From: UBA1547 sp964516285
GTDB lineage: Bacteria > Patescibacteriota > Saccharimonadia > Saccharimonadales > Saccharimonadaceae
Direction: 5' to 3'
Assembly: GCA_964516285.1 (NCBI GenBank)
Contig: CAZEWP010000001.1
Coordinates: forward strand, 1-64,000
DNA length: 64,000 bases
Each line of letters opens with the position of its first letter. The first letter of the stretch is position 1. Positions 43,337 through 51,507 of this stretch are shown here, piece by piece. The notes beneath the pieces are model-generated. The model ran no database searches, was not told where the DNA came from, and saw only the letters and a program-made list of their open reading frames with translations. Both the position numbers and the translations under genes were made by a program.

Positions 43337-44907
43337 TATTTACCTCCTAGCTCTAACACCACACCAGAGCCGATGCCAAACTCGACTGATGGTAGCTTAT
43401 CGCCATATTTAATTTTACCGTTTGTCAAAAAAGTAGCGACTTTAGTTGGATTTTTTATGTTTGTATCTAATTTAGCGTCATATAACACAATATTGCCAAA
43501 ACCAGCAAACATTTCTGCACTTTCATTAGCTTCTAGATTATTAACAAACTCTTCATCATCAATTTGAACTTGTTTATAGCCAATAATCTTATCCCCGTTA
43601 TAGAAAATAACTTGCAAATAAGCATCAAATATTTCATCATTATGGTTTTGATTCTCGTAAAGATAAGCTTTATTAATAATATAACTAGCTTCAACTATTC
43701 CGTGATCTGGATAGTTATGTAGCTTAAAGGCGGTTCTAATAATATTAATGTCTTTTTCTACCTTAGTGTTATCTAAAAGTAAAATCTCAATCGTCACTTT
43801 TGTGATTGTTTCCACGCTTAGTGGTGGGAGATTAATATCAACAGTTCCATCAGGATTAACAACACCATTACCTTTTACAAGCTTGGTGATTTTATCAACT
43901 TTTCCCCCCATGGCTGTTAAATTAACACTGGTATTACCAAAAAAGATTGAAACATCACCTTCTTGAATGCTATCTGTCAAAAAAGCTTCCGCTGACAATT
44001 CAGAACCAACATCAAAAATAAAACTTAGCTCGGCATCAGCCCTAACAACTATTAAATCTTCAGTAGTTAAGTTTATAAAAAAGTTTAAATCGCCATAGTC
44101 ATCATGCATTAGATGAATTCCAGCTCGACCATAGTCGAAAAACTTACTTTTAATATTTAAAGTAAGTCGATCCTCTGAGGTCGAGAGTGTCTCTCTGGGT
44201 TCACCTTTTAAGACAAAACCCTCAATATGCAACGGTTCTAATCTTTCGGTGCCTGGATCACATTCATTAGGTTCTTTATCAGCTATAATGTCGCCATTAA
44301 ATTCACAAACCTTAACTTTAAAACTAACATCACCGCCATCAAAACCACTTGGTAGCATAATGTTGGCTAAGTGATCAATTGGTACTGGGGATGGAAAACC
44401 AGCAAACTCGGCTAATATCTCGAAATCACCGGGATGACCACCGGGATGACCACCACCAGGTTCGCCACCATGGTTAAGCGCTCTAAACTGAACATCAATA
44501 TGGAAGTTCTCATTATCTTCAACAGTGTAATGAAGAACAAGATCGCCAGGAATATCTTCTACCACCTTTTCGCCATTAATTAAAAAATCTTTTAATTCAA
44601 AATTTCCATCAACATTAAAGATAAAATCAAGCTCATAAGGATCAGTAAACTCTGGTAAAATAAATTCTCCATCAGTCGTAGTTAATTTTTCCCCGCCTGA
44701 TCTAATCTCCATTTCACCCATATATTGCTCTCCATCAAAGAACTGAACAATATCTTCATGATTCACCTCGCCAGTATCTAAAATAATCCTTTGACTAGTG
44801 CTAGCTTTAACCGCTCCAAAAAAGCCAAAAGTTAAATTAGCAAACAGCAACCCAAAAATTAACAGGTAAGCTGTTACCCGCTTTGTTATCTTTTTTACTC
44901 CCTCCAT
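43336..44907 (-). CDS. Large secreted surface protein of the sortase operon
   Basis: The 523-residue product has a signal peptide (VTAYLLIFGLLFANLTFGFFGAVKA). A long acidic, beta-rich ectodomain includes a Gly/His/Pro tract (GGEPGGGHPGGHPG, about 153-166). No C-terminal hydrophobic anchor or sorting motif is present, so it is probably released or held non-covalently, perhaps by the NPLTS protein encoded next. It has a strong AAGGAGGGG Shine-Dalgarno and a sigma70-type promoter. It shares 1 nt with the following gene. I recognise no family. Confidence 0.8.
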   Translation of the reverse strand: MEGVKKITKRVTAYLLIFGLLFANLTFGFFGAVKASTSQRIILDTGEVNHEDIVQFFDGEQYMGEMEIRSGGEKLTTTDGEFILPEFTDPYELDFIFNVDGNFELKDFLINGEKVVEDIPGDLVLHYTVEDNENFHIDVQFRALNHGGEPGGGHPGGHPGDFEILAEFAGFPSPVPIDHLANIMLPSGFDGGDVSFKVKVCEFNGDIIADKEPNECDPGTERLEPLHIEGFVLKGEPRETLSTSEDRLTLNIKSKFFDYGRAGIHLMHDDYGDLNFFINLTTEDLIVVRADAELSFIFDVGSELSAEAFLTDSIQEGDVSIFFGNTSVNLTAMGGKVDKITKLVKGNGVVNPDGTVDINLPPLSVETITKVTIEILLLDNTKVEKDINIIRTAFKLHNYPDHGIVEASYIINKAYLYENQNHNDEIFDAYLQVIFYNGDKIIGYKQVQIDDEEFVNNLEANESAEMFAGFGNIVLYDAKLDTNIKNPTKVATFLTNGKIKYGDKLPSVEFGIGSGVVLELGGK

Positions 44908-44926
44908 AACCCCTCCTTTTATCTTT

Positions 44927-44955
44927 AAAATAGCCTATGTAGACACTTTTGTCAA
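44927..44955 (-). promoter_or_regulatory. Sigma70-type promoter of the sortase operon
   Basis: TTGACA (44950-44955) and TATTTT (44927-44932), read on the minus strand, have 17-nt spacing. It is followed by a short leader with a strong Shine-Dalgarno. Confidence 0.65.
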
Positions 44956-45017
44956 CAAATAACCATAGCTTAATAATCATAGTTAGACCCGGACGGCTTA
45001 TTATTTAAAAATAAAAG

Positions 45018-45821
45018 TTATTTTTCTTGACGATTAGCTACTGTCAAAAGATTATCAAACAGAACGGCTACAGTCAGAGGACCAACACCACCTTTTAGTG
45101 GTGTTATAGTTAAGTCTTTTCTTAAACGAGCTTCATCAGCCACATCACCTTTTAAAACTCCTTGGTCACTAGCCACCCCGGCGTCAACCACTATCACTTT
45201 TTGGGGTAACATTTCCGAAGTAATTAAACCAGGCACACCGGTAGCTGTAACAATAACTTCCGCTTGAGTTAGAACATCCTTTAGGTTTATTGTCTGGCTA
45301 TCGTAAGCTGCAACCTGATAACCAGATTTTTGCCAAATCTTAAATAGCGGACTACCCACTAGTCGCCCTTTACCAATAATCGCTATTTTTTTATTTACTA
45401 GATTAATTCCATAACCAGCTAATAACCAATTAATCGCTGTAGCCGTAGCTGAGTCGTAACTGGCTTGACTACCTAAACCATCAATATCTTTATCTTTATG
45501 AATAGAATTAATAATCTTATCTGTTTGGCTTGGATCGGCTAACGGTAGCTGAACCACAATTCCATGAACTGATTGATCTTGATTTAATTCTAATACTTTT
45601 TTTAGAAGTTGGTCTTCCGCCAACTGATAAGTGTCAACTTGAACACCGATATCTTGACCATAAGACTGCTTCAAGCGAAGATATAAGTCAACCACTGGCT
45701 GATCATTAGATTTTAGAATAACTAACTTTGGTTGGACTTTACGAGCCAACAATGACCTAACTTGTTTTGCTTGCCTAACTTTTATGTAGTCAGCTAAATC
45801 ACGACCTGATAGTATCTTCAT
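45018..45821 (-). CDS. folD: Bifunctional methylenetetrahydrofolate dehydrogenase/cyclohydrolase
   Basis: The 267-residue product has the FolD folate site YLRLKQSYG (catalytic Lys), GIVVQLPLADP, the nucleotide-binding IIGKGRLVGSPL and the C-terminal GGVGPLTVAVLFDN. It interconverts methylene- and formyl-tetrahydrofolate and supplies one-carbon units. The canonical D-G-L/F segment is present (DKDIDGLGS). A TATGAT box lies 8 nt before the ATG and no Shine-Dalgarno is seen, so the gene is probably leaderless and stands alone. Confidence 0.93.
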   Translation of the reverse strand: MKILSGRDLADYIKVRQAKQVRSLLARKVQPKLVILKSNDQPVVDLYLRLKQSYGQDIGVQVDTYQLAEDQLLKKVLELNQDQSVHGIVVQLPLADPSQTDKIINSIHKDKDIDGLGSQASYDSATATAINWLLAGYGINLVNKKIAIIGKGRLVGSPLFKIWQKSGYQVAAYDSQTINLKDVLTQAEVIVTATGVPGLITSEMLPQKVIVVDAGVASDQGVLKGDVADEARLRKDLTITPLKGGVGPLTVAVLFDNLLTVANRQEK

Positions 45822-45829
45822 CTTTTAAA

Positions 45830-45835
45830 ATCATA
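45830..45835 (-). promoter_or_regulatory. -10 box of folD
   Basis: TATGAT on the minus strand lies 8 nt before the folD ATG. Confidence 0.5.
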
Positions 45836-45936
45836 GCAAATAATCCTCTAAACAATAAGTCTTGTTTAAAAAACTTGTCTAAACTACAATAATGGTAAGC
45901 GTGAGCTTATTAAAATAATTTTATAAAGGAGAAAAG

Positions 45937-46548
45937 ATGGAAGACGAAATATTTAATTCTGGTGCAGAATATGTTCAAACTAAATACATTATCTCAACAC
46001 CAACTAGCTCGGCTTTAGGGCCAGTCGCGGTGCTAGCCGGTTTGTTTGTTTGGTTTTTAGTAGTCTTAGGTGGTTACGCTATTAGTTGTTGGCTAATGAG
46101 CCGTGTCTTTAAGAAATTCGGTGAAAAACCAATTAAAGCTTGGATCCCTTTTTACAATGTTTGGAAATTCCTAGAACTAGGTGGACAAAAAGGCTTTTGG
46201 ATGTTTGTACCTGGAGCTAATACTATCTTTATGATTCTCTCTGCCTATAATCTAGGTAAAAAAATTGGTAAAAGCGACGCTTTTGTTTTGCTTTATATTT
46301 TTTTACAACCAATTTGGGCCATTATTGTTGGTTCTAAGAGTAGTCCAATTGTGGCTGGCGCACCAACCGCTGTCACACCTGATAACCAGTTTACCCAACA
46401 ACCAGTAGCTTACCAACCAACTCCTGTTATTCAAGATGTGACTGCCCCGGTTACCCCATCTCAAGAAGCTCCTGCACCAGCAGAAGCAGAACCAGTCACC
46501 ACGGAAGAACCTCAAGATTTAGATGACACTGATCAGATAGACAACTAA
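45937..46548 (+). CDS. DUF5684-like small membrane protein
   Basis: The product has 203 residues with three or four hydrophobic helices in the first ~130, including AVLAGLFVWFLVVLGGYAISCWL. The segment KAWIPFYNVWKFLELGGQKGFWMFVP is typical of DUF5684-type proteins, which are common in CPR and Gram-positives. The C-terminal ~65 residues are Pro/Ala/Thr/Glu-rich and probably disordered. Function is unknown. It has an AAAGGAG Shine-Dalgarno 6 nt before the ATG and a strong terminator downstream, so it is monocistronic. Confidence 0.82.
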   Translation: MEDEIFNSGAEYVQTKYIISTPTSSALGPVAVLAGLFVWFLVVLGGYAISCWLMSRVFKKFGEKPIKAWIPFYNVWKFLELGGQKGFWMFVPGANTIFMILSAYNLGKKIGKSDAFVLLYIFLQPIWAIIVGSKSSPIVAGAPTAVTPDNQFTQQPVAYQPTPVIQDVTAPVTPSQEAPAPAEAEPVTTEEPQDLDDTDQIDN

Positions 46549-46560
46549 GAAGCAACTACT

Positions 46561-46597
46561 AAACTAAAACTACTCTTTCTTAGAGTAGTTTTAGTTT
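46561..46597 (+). terminator. Strong hairpin terminator
   Basis: A perfect 16-bp stem (46561-46576 with 46582-46597, AAACTAAAACTACTCT and complement) has a TTCTT loop. The 3' arm is itself T-rich. It lies 12 nt after the membrane protein stop. Confidence 0.85.
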
Positions 46598-46619
46598 GCA
46601 TTACACTTACGCTTTAAGC

Positions 46620-46625
46620 TATAAT
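46620..46625 (+). promoter_or_regulatory. -10 box of the phosphoketolase gene
   Basis: TATAAT lies 10 nt before the ATG. There is no Shine-Dalgarno, so the leader is at most a few nucleotides. Confidence 0.55.
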
Positions 46626-46635
46626 TAGTATTAAT

Positions 46636-49029
46636 ATGGTGGACATCAATCTTAATAATTATAAAAAATTTCAAAGAGCGGTAAACTATTTGACGGTCGC
46701 TCAAATCTTCTTACAAGATAACTTCTTGCTAGAACGGCCCCTTCAAGCTAGCGACATTAAACCTCGCCTGCTTGGACATTGGGGTTCTTGTCCGGGAGTT
46801 TCTCTAATTTATGCTCATCTAAATCGTTTAATTAAAGACTACGGTCAAGAAATGATGTTTATTCTTGGACCAGGCCACGCTTTCCCGGCCTTGCAAGCCA
46901 GCTTATTTTTAGAAGGGTCTCTCCAGGAATTTTATCCAAAAGCAACTCTTGATATAGAAGGGATTGCTTATATTTGTCACAACTTTAGTTGGCCTCACGG
47001 TTTTCCAAGCCACTCTAATCCTGGCACCCCTGGAGTTATTTTAGAAGGTGGTGAACTAGGTTATTCTTTGTCTACTGCTTACGGAGCAGTCTTGGATAAT
47101 CCTAATATGATTGTCGCCTGCTTAATGGGTGATGGTGAGGCTGAAACTGGTCCAGCGGCCGCTTCTTGGCATCTTAATAAACTGGTTGACCCAAAAACTA
47201 ATGGCACCGTTTTACCAATCTTGCACTTAAACGGCTATAAGATTTCTGGGCCAACTGTATTTGGACGAATGAGTGACGATGAACTGAAAGCTCTTTTCTG
47301 GGGCTATGGTTATGAACCAAAGATTGTTGACGGTGATGACCTAGATCAAAAAACAGCCGAAGCGTTAGACTGGGCGCATCATCTTATTTGGGATATTAAG
47401 CACAGTGAAGCTAAACCCTCGCCTCGCCTGCCAATGATTATTTTACGAACCCCTAAAGGCATGACTGGACCAACCGAACTTGATGGTCAAAAAATTACTG
47501 GAAACTGTTTATCACATCAAGTAGTTTTAACTGAAGCTAAAACCAATAAAACCCAACTAAAAATGTTGGAAGATTGGCTAAAGTCTTACCACTTTGAAGA
47601 ACTCTTTGACAAAAAAACTGGTTTTGGTGACTTCCTTAAGGAAATTATCCCTGAAGGAGTCAGCCGAATGGGCATGAGTCCGCACGCTCATGGCGGAAAA
47701 CCAGTCTACCAAGCGCTCAACCTGCCTAAAATTGAAGATTTTTGTGAAGACGCTACCAAGCCAGGCACGATTGGTTCTAGCAGTATGGTGCGAGCTGGAC
47801 TTTACTTAAAAGAAGTTTTTCATCTCAACCAAGCAAACCACAACTTCCGCTTAATGTCCCCTGATGAAACTTACTCCAATAAACTTCATGCTGTTTTTGA
47901 GGAAACCGCTCGTGGTTGGGTTTGGCCAATCAAAGATTGGGACAAAGACCTAACTAGAACTGGCCGAGTCATGGAAATGCTATCTGAGCAGACTCTCCAA
48001 GGACTAATCCAAGGCTACATTCTAACTGGTCGGCATGGTATTTTTGCTAGTTATGAAGCTTTTATTCAAATCGTAGCTAGTATGATGGATCAATATGCTA
48101 AATTTATTAAACACACCGCCGATTATCCTTGGCGAAAAGACTTTCCATCACTCAACTATATCTTAACTAGTTCTGGTTGGCGCCAAGACCACAACGGCTT
48201 TAGTCACCAAAATCCTGGTTTTATCGACGGTGTCTTGCAACGCCATGGTGATTTTGTTGATGTCTATTTACCACCTGATGGCAATTCAACCTTAGTTGTT
48301 CTAGAAAAAATGCTTTCTTCGGTTCGTAAAATTAATGTTTTAAGTGCCGGTAAAACTCTCGAACCACGCTGGCTAACACCTGAGCTAGCTAGAGACCAAA
48401 TAGAATCTGGTGTCATGATTTGGGATTTTGCTAGCGACCCCGAGCCAGATGTTGTTTTAACTGCCGCTGGCGACTATTCAACCAAAGAAACCTTAGCTGC
48501 GATTAACTTAGCCAAGTCAGAATGGCCTAGCGCTCGTTTCCGCTTTATTAATATCAGTTCCTTAACCAGTAAGGGTCTAGGCACCAGCGAACAACCTATG
48601 TCAAGACTAGAGTTTAATCGCTTATTTACTCAGGACAAAGCAGTCATCTGTAATTTTCACGGCTATCCAGAAACTCTTAAATCAATCCTCTTTGATTATA
48701 TTAAAGATGCCAGTCGTTTTGATGTCAGGGGCTATATTGAATGTGGTAGCACCACCACACCTTTTGACATGCATGTCCGCAATCGCACAAGTCGCTATCA
48801 TTTAGTTATTGCTATCTTTGACCGCCTAGCTAAAGCTAATGTTCTACCACGAAATATTGCTCAAAATATTATCCTTAAGTACCAAACCAAAATTAGCTTA
48901 AATACTGGTTATATTATGAAACATGGGGTTGATATGCCAGAAATTGACGAATGGCAATGGTCAGGTAGCGTCCCAGAAGATAAGGCACTGCTACACTCTA
49001 TCGCGCTTGATGTTTCTGATATGAAATAA
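46636..49029 (+). CDS. xfp: Xylulose-5-phosphate/fructose-6-phosphate phosphoketolase
   Basis: The 797-residue, full-length family member has the ThDP-binding segment GDGEAETGPAAASWH. The conserved HNFSWPHGFPSHSNPGTPG, GYEPKIVDGDD and SSGWRQDHNGFSHQNPG blocks are also present. It phosphorolyses xylulose 5-phosphate to acetyl phosphate and glyceraldehyde 3-phosphate. With tpiA and pyk in the same window this fits heterolactic-type fermentation with ATP made from acetyl phosphate. No acetate kinase is visible in the window. Confidence 0.96.
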   Translation: MVDINLNNYKKFQRAVNYLTVAQIFLQDNFLLERPLQASDIKPRLLGHWGSCPGVSLIYAHLNRLIKDYGQEMMFILGPGHAFPALQASLFLEGSLQEFYPKATLDIEGIAYICHNFSWPHGFPSHSNPGTPGVILEGGELGYSLSTAYGAVLDNPNMIVACLMGDGEAETGPAAASWHLNKLVDPKTNGTVLPILHLNGYKISGPTVFGRMSDDELKALFWGYGYEPKIVDGDDLDQKTAEALDWAHHLIWDIKHSEAKPSPRLPMIILRTPKGMTGPTELDGQKITGNCLSHQVVLTEAKTNKTQLKMLEDWLKSYHFEELFDKKTGFGDFLKEIIPEGVSRMGMSPHAHGGKPVYQALNLPKIEDFCEDATKPGTIGSSSMVRAGLYLKEVFHLNQANHNFRLMSPDETYSNKLHAVFEETARGWVWPIKDWDKDLTRTGRVMEMLSEQTLQGLIQGYILTGRHGIFASYEAFIQIVASMMDQYAKFIKHTADYPWRKDFPSLNYILTSSGWRQDHNGFSHQNPGFIDGVLQRHGDFVDVYLPPDGNSTLVVLEKMLSSVRKINVLSAGKTLEPRWLTPELARDQIESGVMIWDFASDPEPDVVLTAAGDYSTKETLAAINLAKSEWPSARFRFINISSLTSKGLGTSEQPMSRLEFNRLFTQDKAVICNFHGYPETLKSILFDYIKDASRFDVRGYIECGSTTTPFDMHVRNRTSRYHLVIAIFDRLAKANVLPRNIAQNIILKYQTKISLNTGYIMKHGVDMPEIDEWQWSGSVPEDKALLHSIALDVSDMK

Positions 49030-49059
49030 AAGCGCCCGCGGTTAGATGCGAGCGCTTAG

Positions 49060-49605
49060 TTAATAGGGTGGTCGCCAAGGTAGTTTTTTTGTTTTAGTTG
49101 AAGAAACTATTGGTTTATAACCTTCGGCAAAAGCATGGGTTTTCCAAAACTGCCACACTTTTTTTCCGAAGTCATGGTCAGCCAAGGAGAACTCCTTAAC
49201 AACAGAGCTCTTCCAAGGTTCCACCGGAAATTCTTTTCCGGGTTTAGCCACAACTAGGTTGTAGCCTTTTTTCTTGGCGTAGATTCTCTTATTTAACACA
49301 ATTGTTAAATAAGTAGTGGGAGACGGCTTTACGCCAGAAATAAACCTGGAATAACCACGCCTGCCAACAATTTGAGCATAATAAATTTGCTCTTTTTGTT
49401 GAGGGGTGGCCGATACACAATAATCCAAACCAATTTCTCGGCCAAGATCGACTGTAGCTGAAAGCCGATCTTGTCCATCAGCCTGAATCTGGTCCAAAGC
49501 TTCCTTAATGAGAGGAAGCAAGTCAGATTTGGTTTTTGTGTAAGGCTCTTTTGCCCTATCGAAAACCCTTTCACCTGACGCCAGACGCCCCAATAAATAG
49601 GACAT
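49060..49605 (-). CDS. Hypothetical protein, paralog of the gene at 49890
   Basis: The 181-residue soluble protein is unfamiliar to me. It shares an ordered set of motifs with the next gene: LxSGExVFDRxxxP, IYYAQIVGRRGYSRF, a PT-x-x-L-x-I-V-L strand, PVEPWK, and a C-terminal FWKTHAFAEGYKPI followed by PWRP. Such compact basic-aromatic motifs could form a nucleic-acid or nucleotide site, but this is speculation. It has an AAGGTGGTGAT Shine-Dalgarno, a leader hairpin and a TATAAT promoter. It is separated from its paralog by tRNA-Lys. Confidence 0.75.
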   Translation of the reverse strand: MSYLLGRLASGERVFDRAKEPYTKTKSDLLPLIKEALDQIQADGQDRLSATVDLGREIGLDYCVSATPQQKEQIYYAQIVGRRGYSRFISGVKPSPTTYLTIVLNKRIYAKKKGYNLVVAKPGKEFPVEPWKSSVVKEFSLADHDFGKKVWQFWKTHAFAEGYKPIVSSTKTKKLPWRPPY

Positions 49606-49630
49606 TTTATCACCACCTTTGCAAAAAACT

Positions 49631-49665
49631 AATAGCTCCTAACCTTAGCTATTTACGATATTATA
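49631..49665 (-). promoter_or_regulatory. Promoter and leader hairpin of the 181-aa gene
   Basis: On the minus strand, TATAAT (49660-49665) is followed by stem AATAGCT/AGCTATT (49647-49653 with 49631-49637) and then the Shine-Dalgarno AAGGTGGTGAT. The hairpin starts 6 nt after the -10 box, so it forms the 5' end of the transcript. Confidence 0.5.
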
Positions 49666-49748
49666 CCATAAAATAATATTTTTACCAGAATAAATTTAAT
49701 AAAAAAATTGCTTTTTCAAAAAGCAATCATTGCAAATTATTAAAACAT

Positions 49749-49825
49749 TGGTGGGTCAGGTGGGACTCGAACCCACGACATTCTGCTTAAGAGGCAGACG
49801 CTCTAACCGGCTGAGCTACTAACCC
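49749..49825 (-). tRNA. tRNA-Lys (CTT)
   Basis: Acceptor GGGTTAG pairs with CTGACCC, the D arm is GCTC/GAGC, the anticodon stem TCTGC/GCAGA encloses CTCTTAA (anticodon CTT), and the T arm is GTGGG-TTCGAGT-CCCAC. The discriminator is A and the CCA is encoded (49749-49751). Confidence 0.95.
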
Positions 49826-49889
49826 ATAATAAAACGCCTTTTATTTTAGCATATTATTGAATTAATTTCTATTAAAATAGCGCCGTTCA

Positions 49890-50447
49890 TTAAAGATCGG
49901 CGCTGTCGAGGTTGATTTTTGTCCAAGGGCACCTTTTAACAATAGAAAAATCATAAATCTTTCTATATCCCTTAACAAAAGCGTGCTTCTTCCAAAAAGA
50001 CCAGCTTTTATTAATAATGTCTGGATCGTTTTTTGAAGCCATAAGTAATATATCTTTTTGCCAAGGTTCCGGATAAGACTTATCCCCGGGGTAAAAACCC
50101 CTCAAGACATAATAATCATCTACTCTAGAGAGGATAACTACTAACTTATTAGTGGGCTCTGGTTGGCGCTCTCTCACAAAACGCGAATAGCCTGTCCGAT
50201 CAACCATTTGAGCATAGTAGATACGATCCAACTCTTTCTTAGAGACTTCGACACAGTATTTCATGCCGGTTTGGAAGAAAAAAGGATACTCTTTTGCTAG
50301 ATGATATTCTCCTTGTGATCGTGTCCTAGCTAATAACTCCGGTAGTAGTTGAGTAATTTCTGGAGGTTTAACCAACATAATTGGGTCCCTTTTTCGGTCA
50401 AAAACCTCTTCCCCGGTCGCTAGCTGACCAATCTTAGCAGGTTTCAA
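49890..50447 (-). CDS. Hypothetical protein, paralog of the gene at 49060
   Basis: The 185-residue product starts at a TTG (50445-50447) placed after AAAGGGGTGAT. It shares with its neighbour LATGEEVFDRKRDP, IYYAQMVDRTGYSRF, PTNKLVVILSR, YPEPWQK, SFWKKHAFVKGYRKI and CPWTK. The pair diverged well beyond recent duplication. No signal peptide, membrane helix or known domain is visible. The leader contains an ACAGTCA/TGACTGT hairpin, the same architecture as the paralog, so both may be regulated alike. Confidence 0.75.
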   Translation of the reverse strand: MKPAKIGQLATGEEVFDRKRDPIMLVKPPEITQLLPELLARTRSQGEYHLAKEYPFFFQTGMKYCVEVSKKELDRIYYAQMVDRTGYSRFVRERQPEPTNKLVVILSRVDDYYVLRGFYPGDKSYPEPWQKDILLMASKNDPDIINKSWSFWKKHAFVKGYRKIYDFSIVKRCPWTKINLDSADL

Positions 50448-50472
50448 TTAAATCACCCCTTTTTAAGTAACT

Positions 50473-50495
50473 ACAGTCAAGACCTCACTGACTGT
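50473..50495 (-). promoter_or_regulatory. Leader hairpin of the 185-aa gene
   Basis: TGACTGT and ACAGTCA (50489-50495 with 50473-50479) form a 7-bp stem. TATAAA (50504-50509) lies upstream as a possible -10, and the Shine-Dalgarno follows. Confidence 0.45.
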
Positions 50496-50535
50496 GCCAC
50501 CTCTTTATAGCTTATTTATAAAGAAAATTCTAGCT

Positions 50536-51339
50536 CTAATTTAATCTGTCAGCAATTGCCTCGGCAAAACTATCGGTAATTAAGTGTCGTTTACCTTTTA
50601 ACTCGATAACCTTAACATTGCTTTGCTTACTTAAGCTCCTTATTACCGCCTTGACAAGCAAACCGTCGAGCGACCCATAAATAACAGTAATTGGTTGATT
50701 CAGTTGGCTTATTTCTTGATAGGTATTTTGGTCAAGAATAGTATTTTTTAAAGATTGCTCAAAGCTGTGCCAATTTTGCTCAATAATCTCAGCTCCATCT
50801 TTAACATTTAAAAACTGTCTAAAAAGCTTCGAGGCTTTAAGCGATAACTTCTTGTTTTTTAATAAATATTCAAATCCCTTAAGAATAAGACTAGTTTCTT
50901 TTTTAATTAAATAAGACTGATTAGCTTCATCTTTTTTAAGATACAACGGCGGGCTAACTAGAAACAACCGTTCTATTTTCTTCGGATTTTTTGTGGCGTA
51001 GTGAGTCGCAATAATTGACCCCATAGAATGCCCGACAAAAGTGGCTTTTTTTATACCCAAAGAATAAAGTGTTTTCTTAACAGCTCTCATATGATCATTA
51101 ACTGTAAATCGACAACGCTGAGGTTTAGGTGATTGGCCAAAACCTAATAAGTCTAAAGCTACGAGCCGATACTTTTTAGTATCTAGATTTTTAATAACTG
51201 ACTCCCAAGTCTTAGCAGTAGCTGCAATGCCATGTAAAAAAACAATCGTCGGCTGGTTAGGTAAACCAGAGTCATGAGCTACATACAAAAAATAGCCTGG
51301 CTTTAACCAACCTATTATTTTTCGTAAAAACTTAAACAT
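50536..51339 (-). CDS. Alpha/beta hydrolase
   Basis: The 267-residue product has the oxyanion-region VFLHGIAATAKTWE, the nucleophile elbow ATFVGHSMGSIIATHYA (GHSMG), a late acid in VIYGSLDGLLVK and the catalytic His in LKGKRHLITDSF. It is a soluble serine hydrolase of the esterase/lipase type; the substrate is unknown. It lies between tRNA-Arg and the 185-aa gene. There is no Shine-Dalgarno. Confidence 0.88.
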   Translation of the reverse strand: MFKFLRKIIGWLKPGYFLYVAHDSGLPNQPTIVFLHGIAATAKTWESVIKNLDTKKYRLVALDLLGFGQSPKPQRCRFTVNDHMRAVKKTLYSLGIKKATFVGHSMGSIIATHYATKNPKKIERLFLVSPPLYLKKDEANQSYLIKKETSLILKGFEYLLKNKKLSLKASKLFRQFLNVKDGAEIIEQNWHSFEQSLKNTILDQNTYQEISQLNQPITVIYGSLDGLLVKAVIRSLSKQSNVKVIELKGKRHLITDSFAEAIADRLN

Positions 51340-51355
51340 ATATTTAGCTTAATCC

Positions 51356-51432
51356 TGGTACACCCGGCAGGATTCGAACCTGCGACCACTTGGTTCGAAG
51401 CCAAGTACTCTAATCCGCTGAGCTACGGGTGC
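51356..51432 (-). tRNA. tRNA-Arg (TCG)
   Basis: Acceptor GCACCCG pairs with CGGGTGT (one G-U), the anticodon stem CTTGG/CCAAG encloses CTTCGAA (anticodon TCG), and the T arm is GCAGG-TTCGAAT-CCTGC. The discriminator is A and CCA is encoded (51356-51358). Confidence 0.95.
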
Positions 51433-51495
51433 GCGACAGAGATTATTATAACATAAAAACTACTAATCTTAAAAACAATCTTAATTAACTAATGC

Positions 51496-51501
51496 TATAC
51501 T
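51496..51501 (+). promoter_or_regulatory. -10 box of murB
   Basis: TATACT lies exactly 6 nt before the murB ATG, so transcription should start at the A of the start codon. Confidence 0.6.
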
Positions 51502-51507
51502 AGATTT

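Noticed and set aside
49025..49056. Terminator between xfp and the convergent 181-aa gene
   Set aside because: AGCGC/GCGCT arms exist, but no T-run follows on either strand within a few bases, so support is weak.
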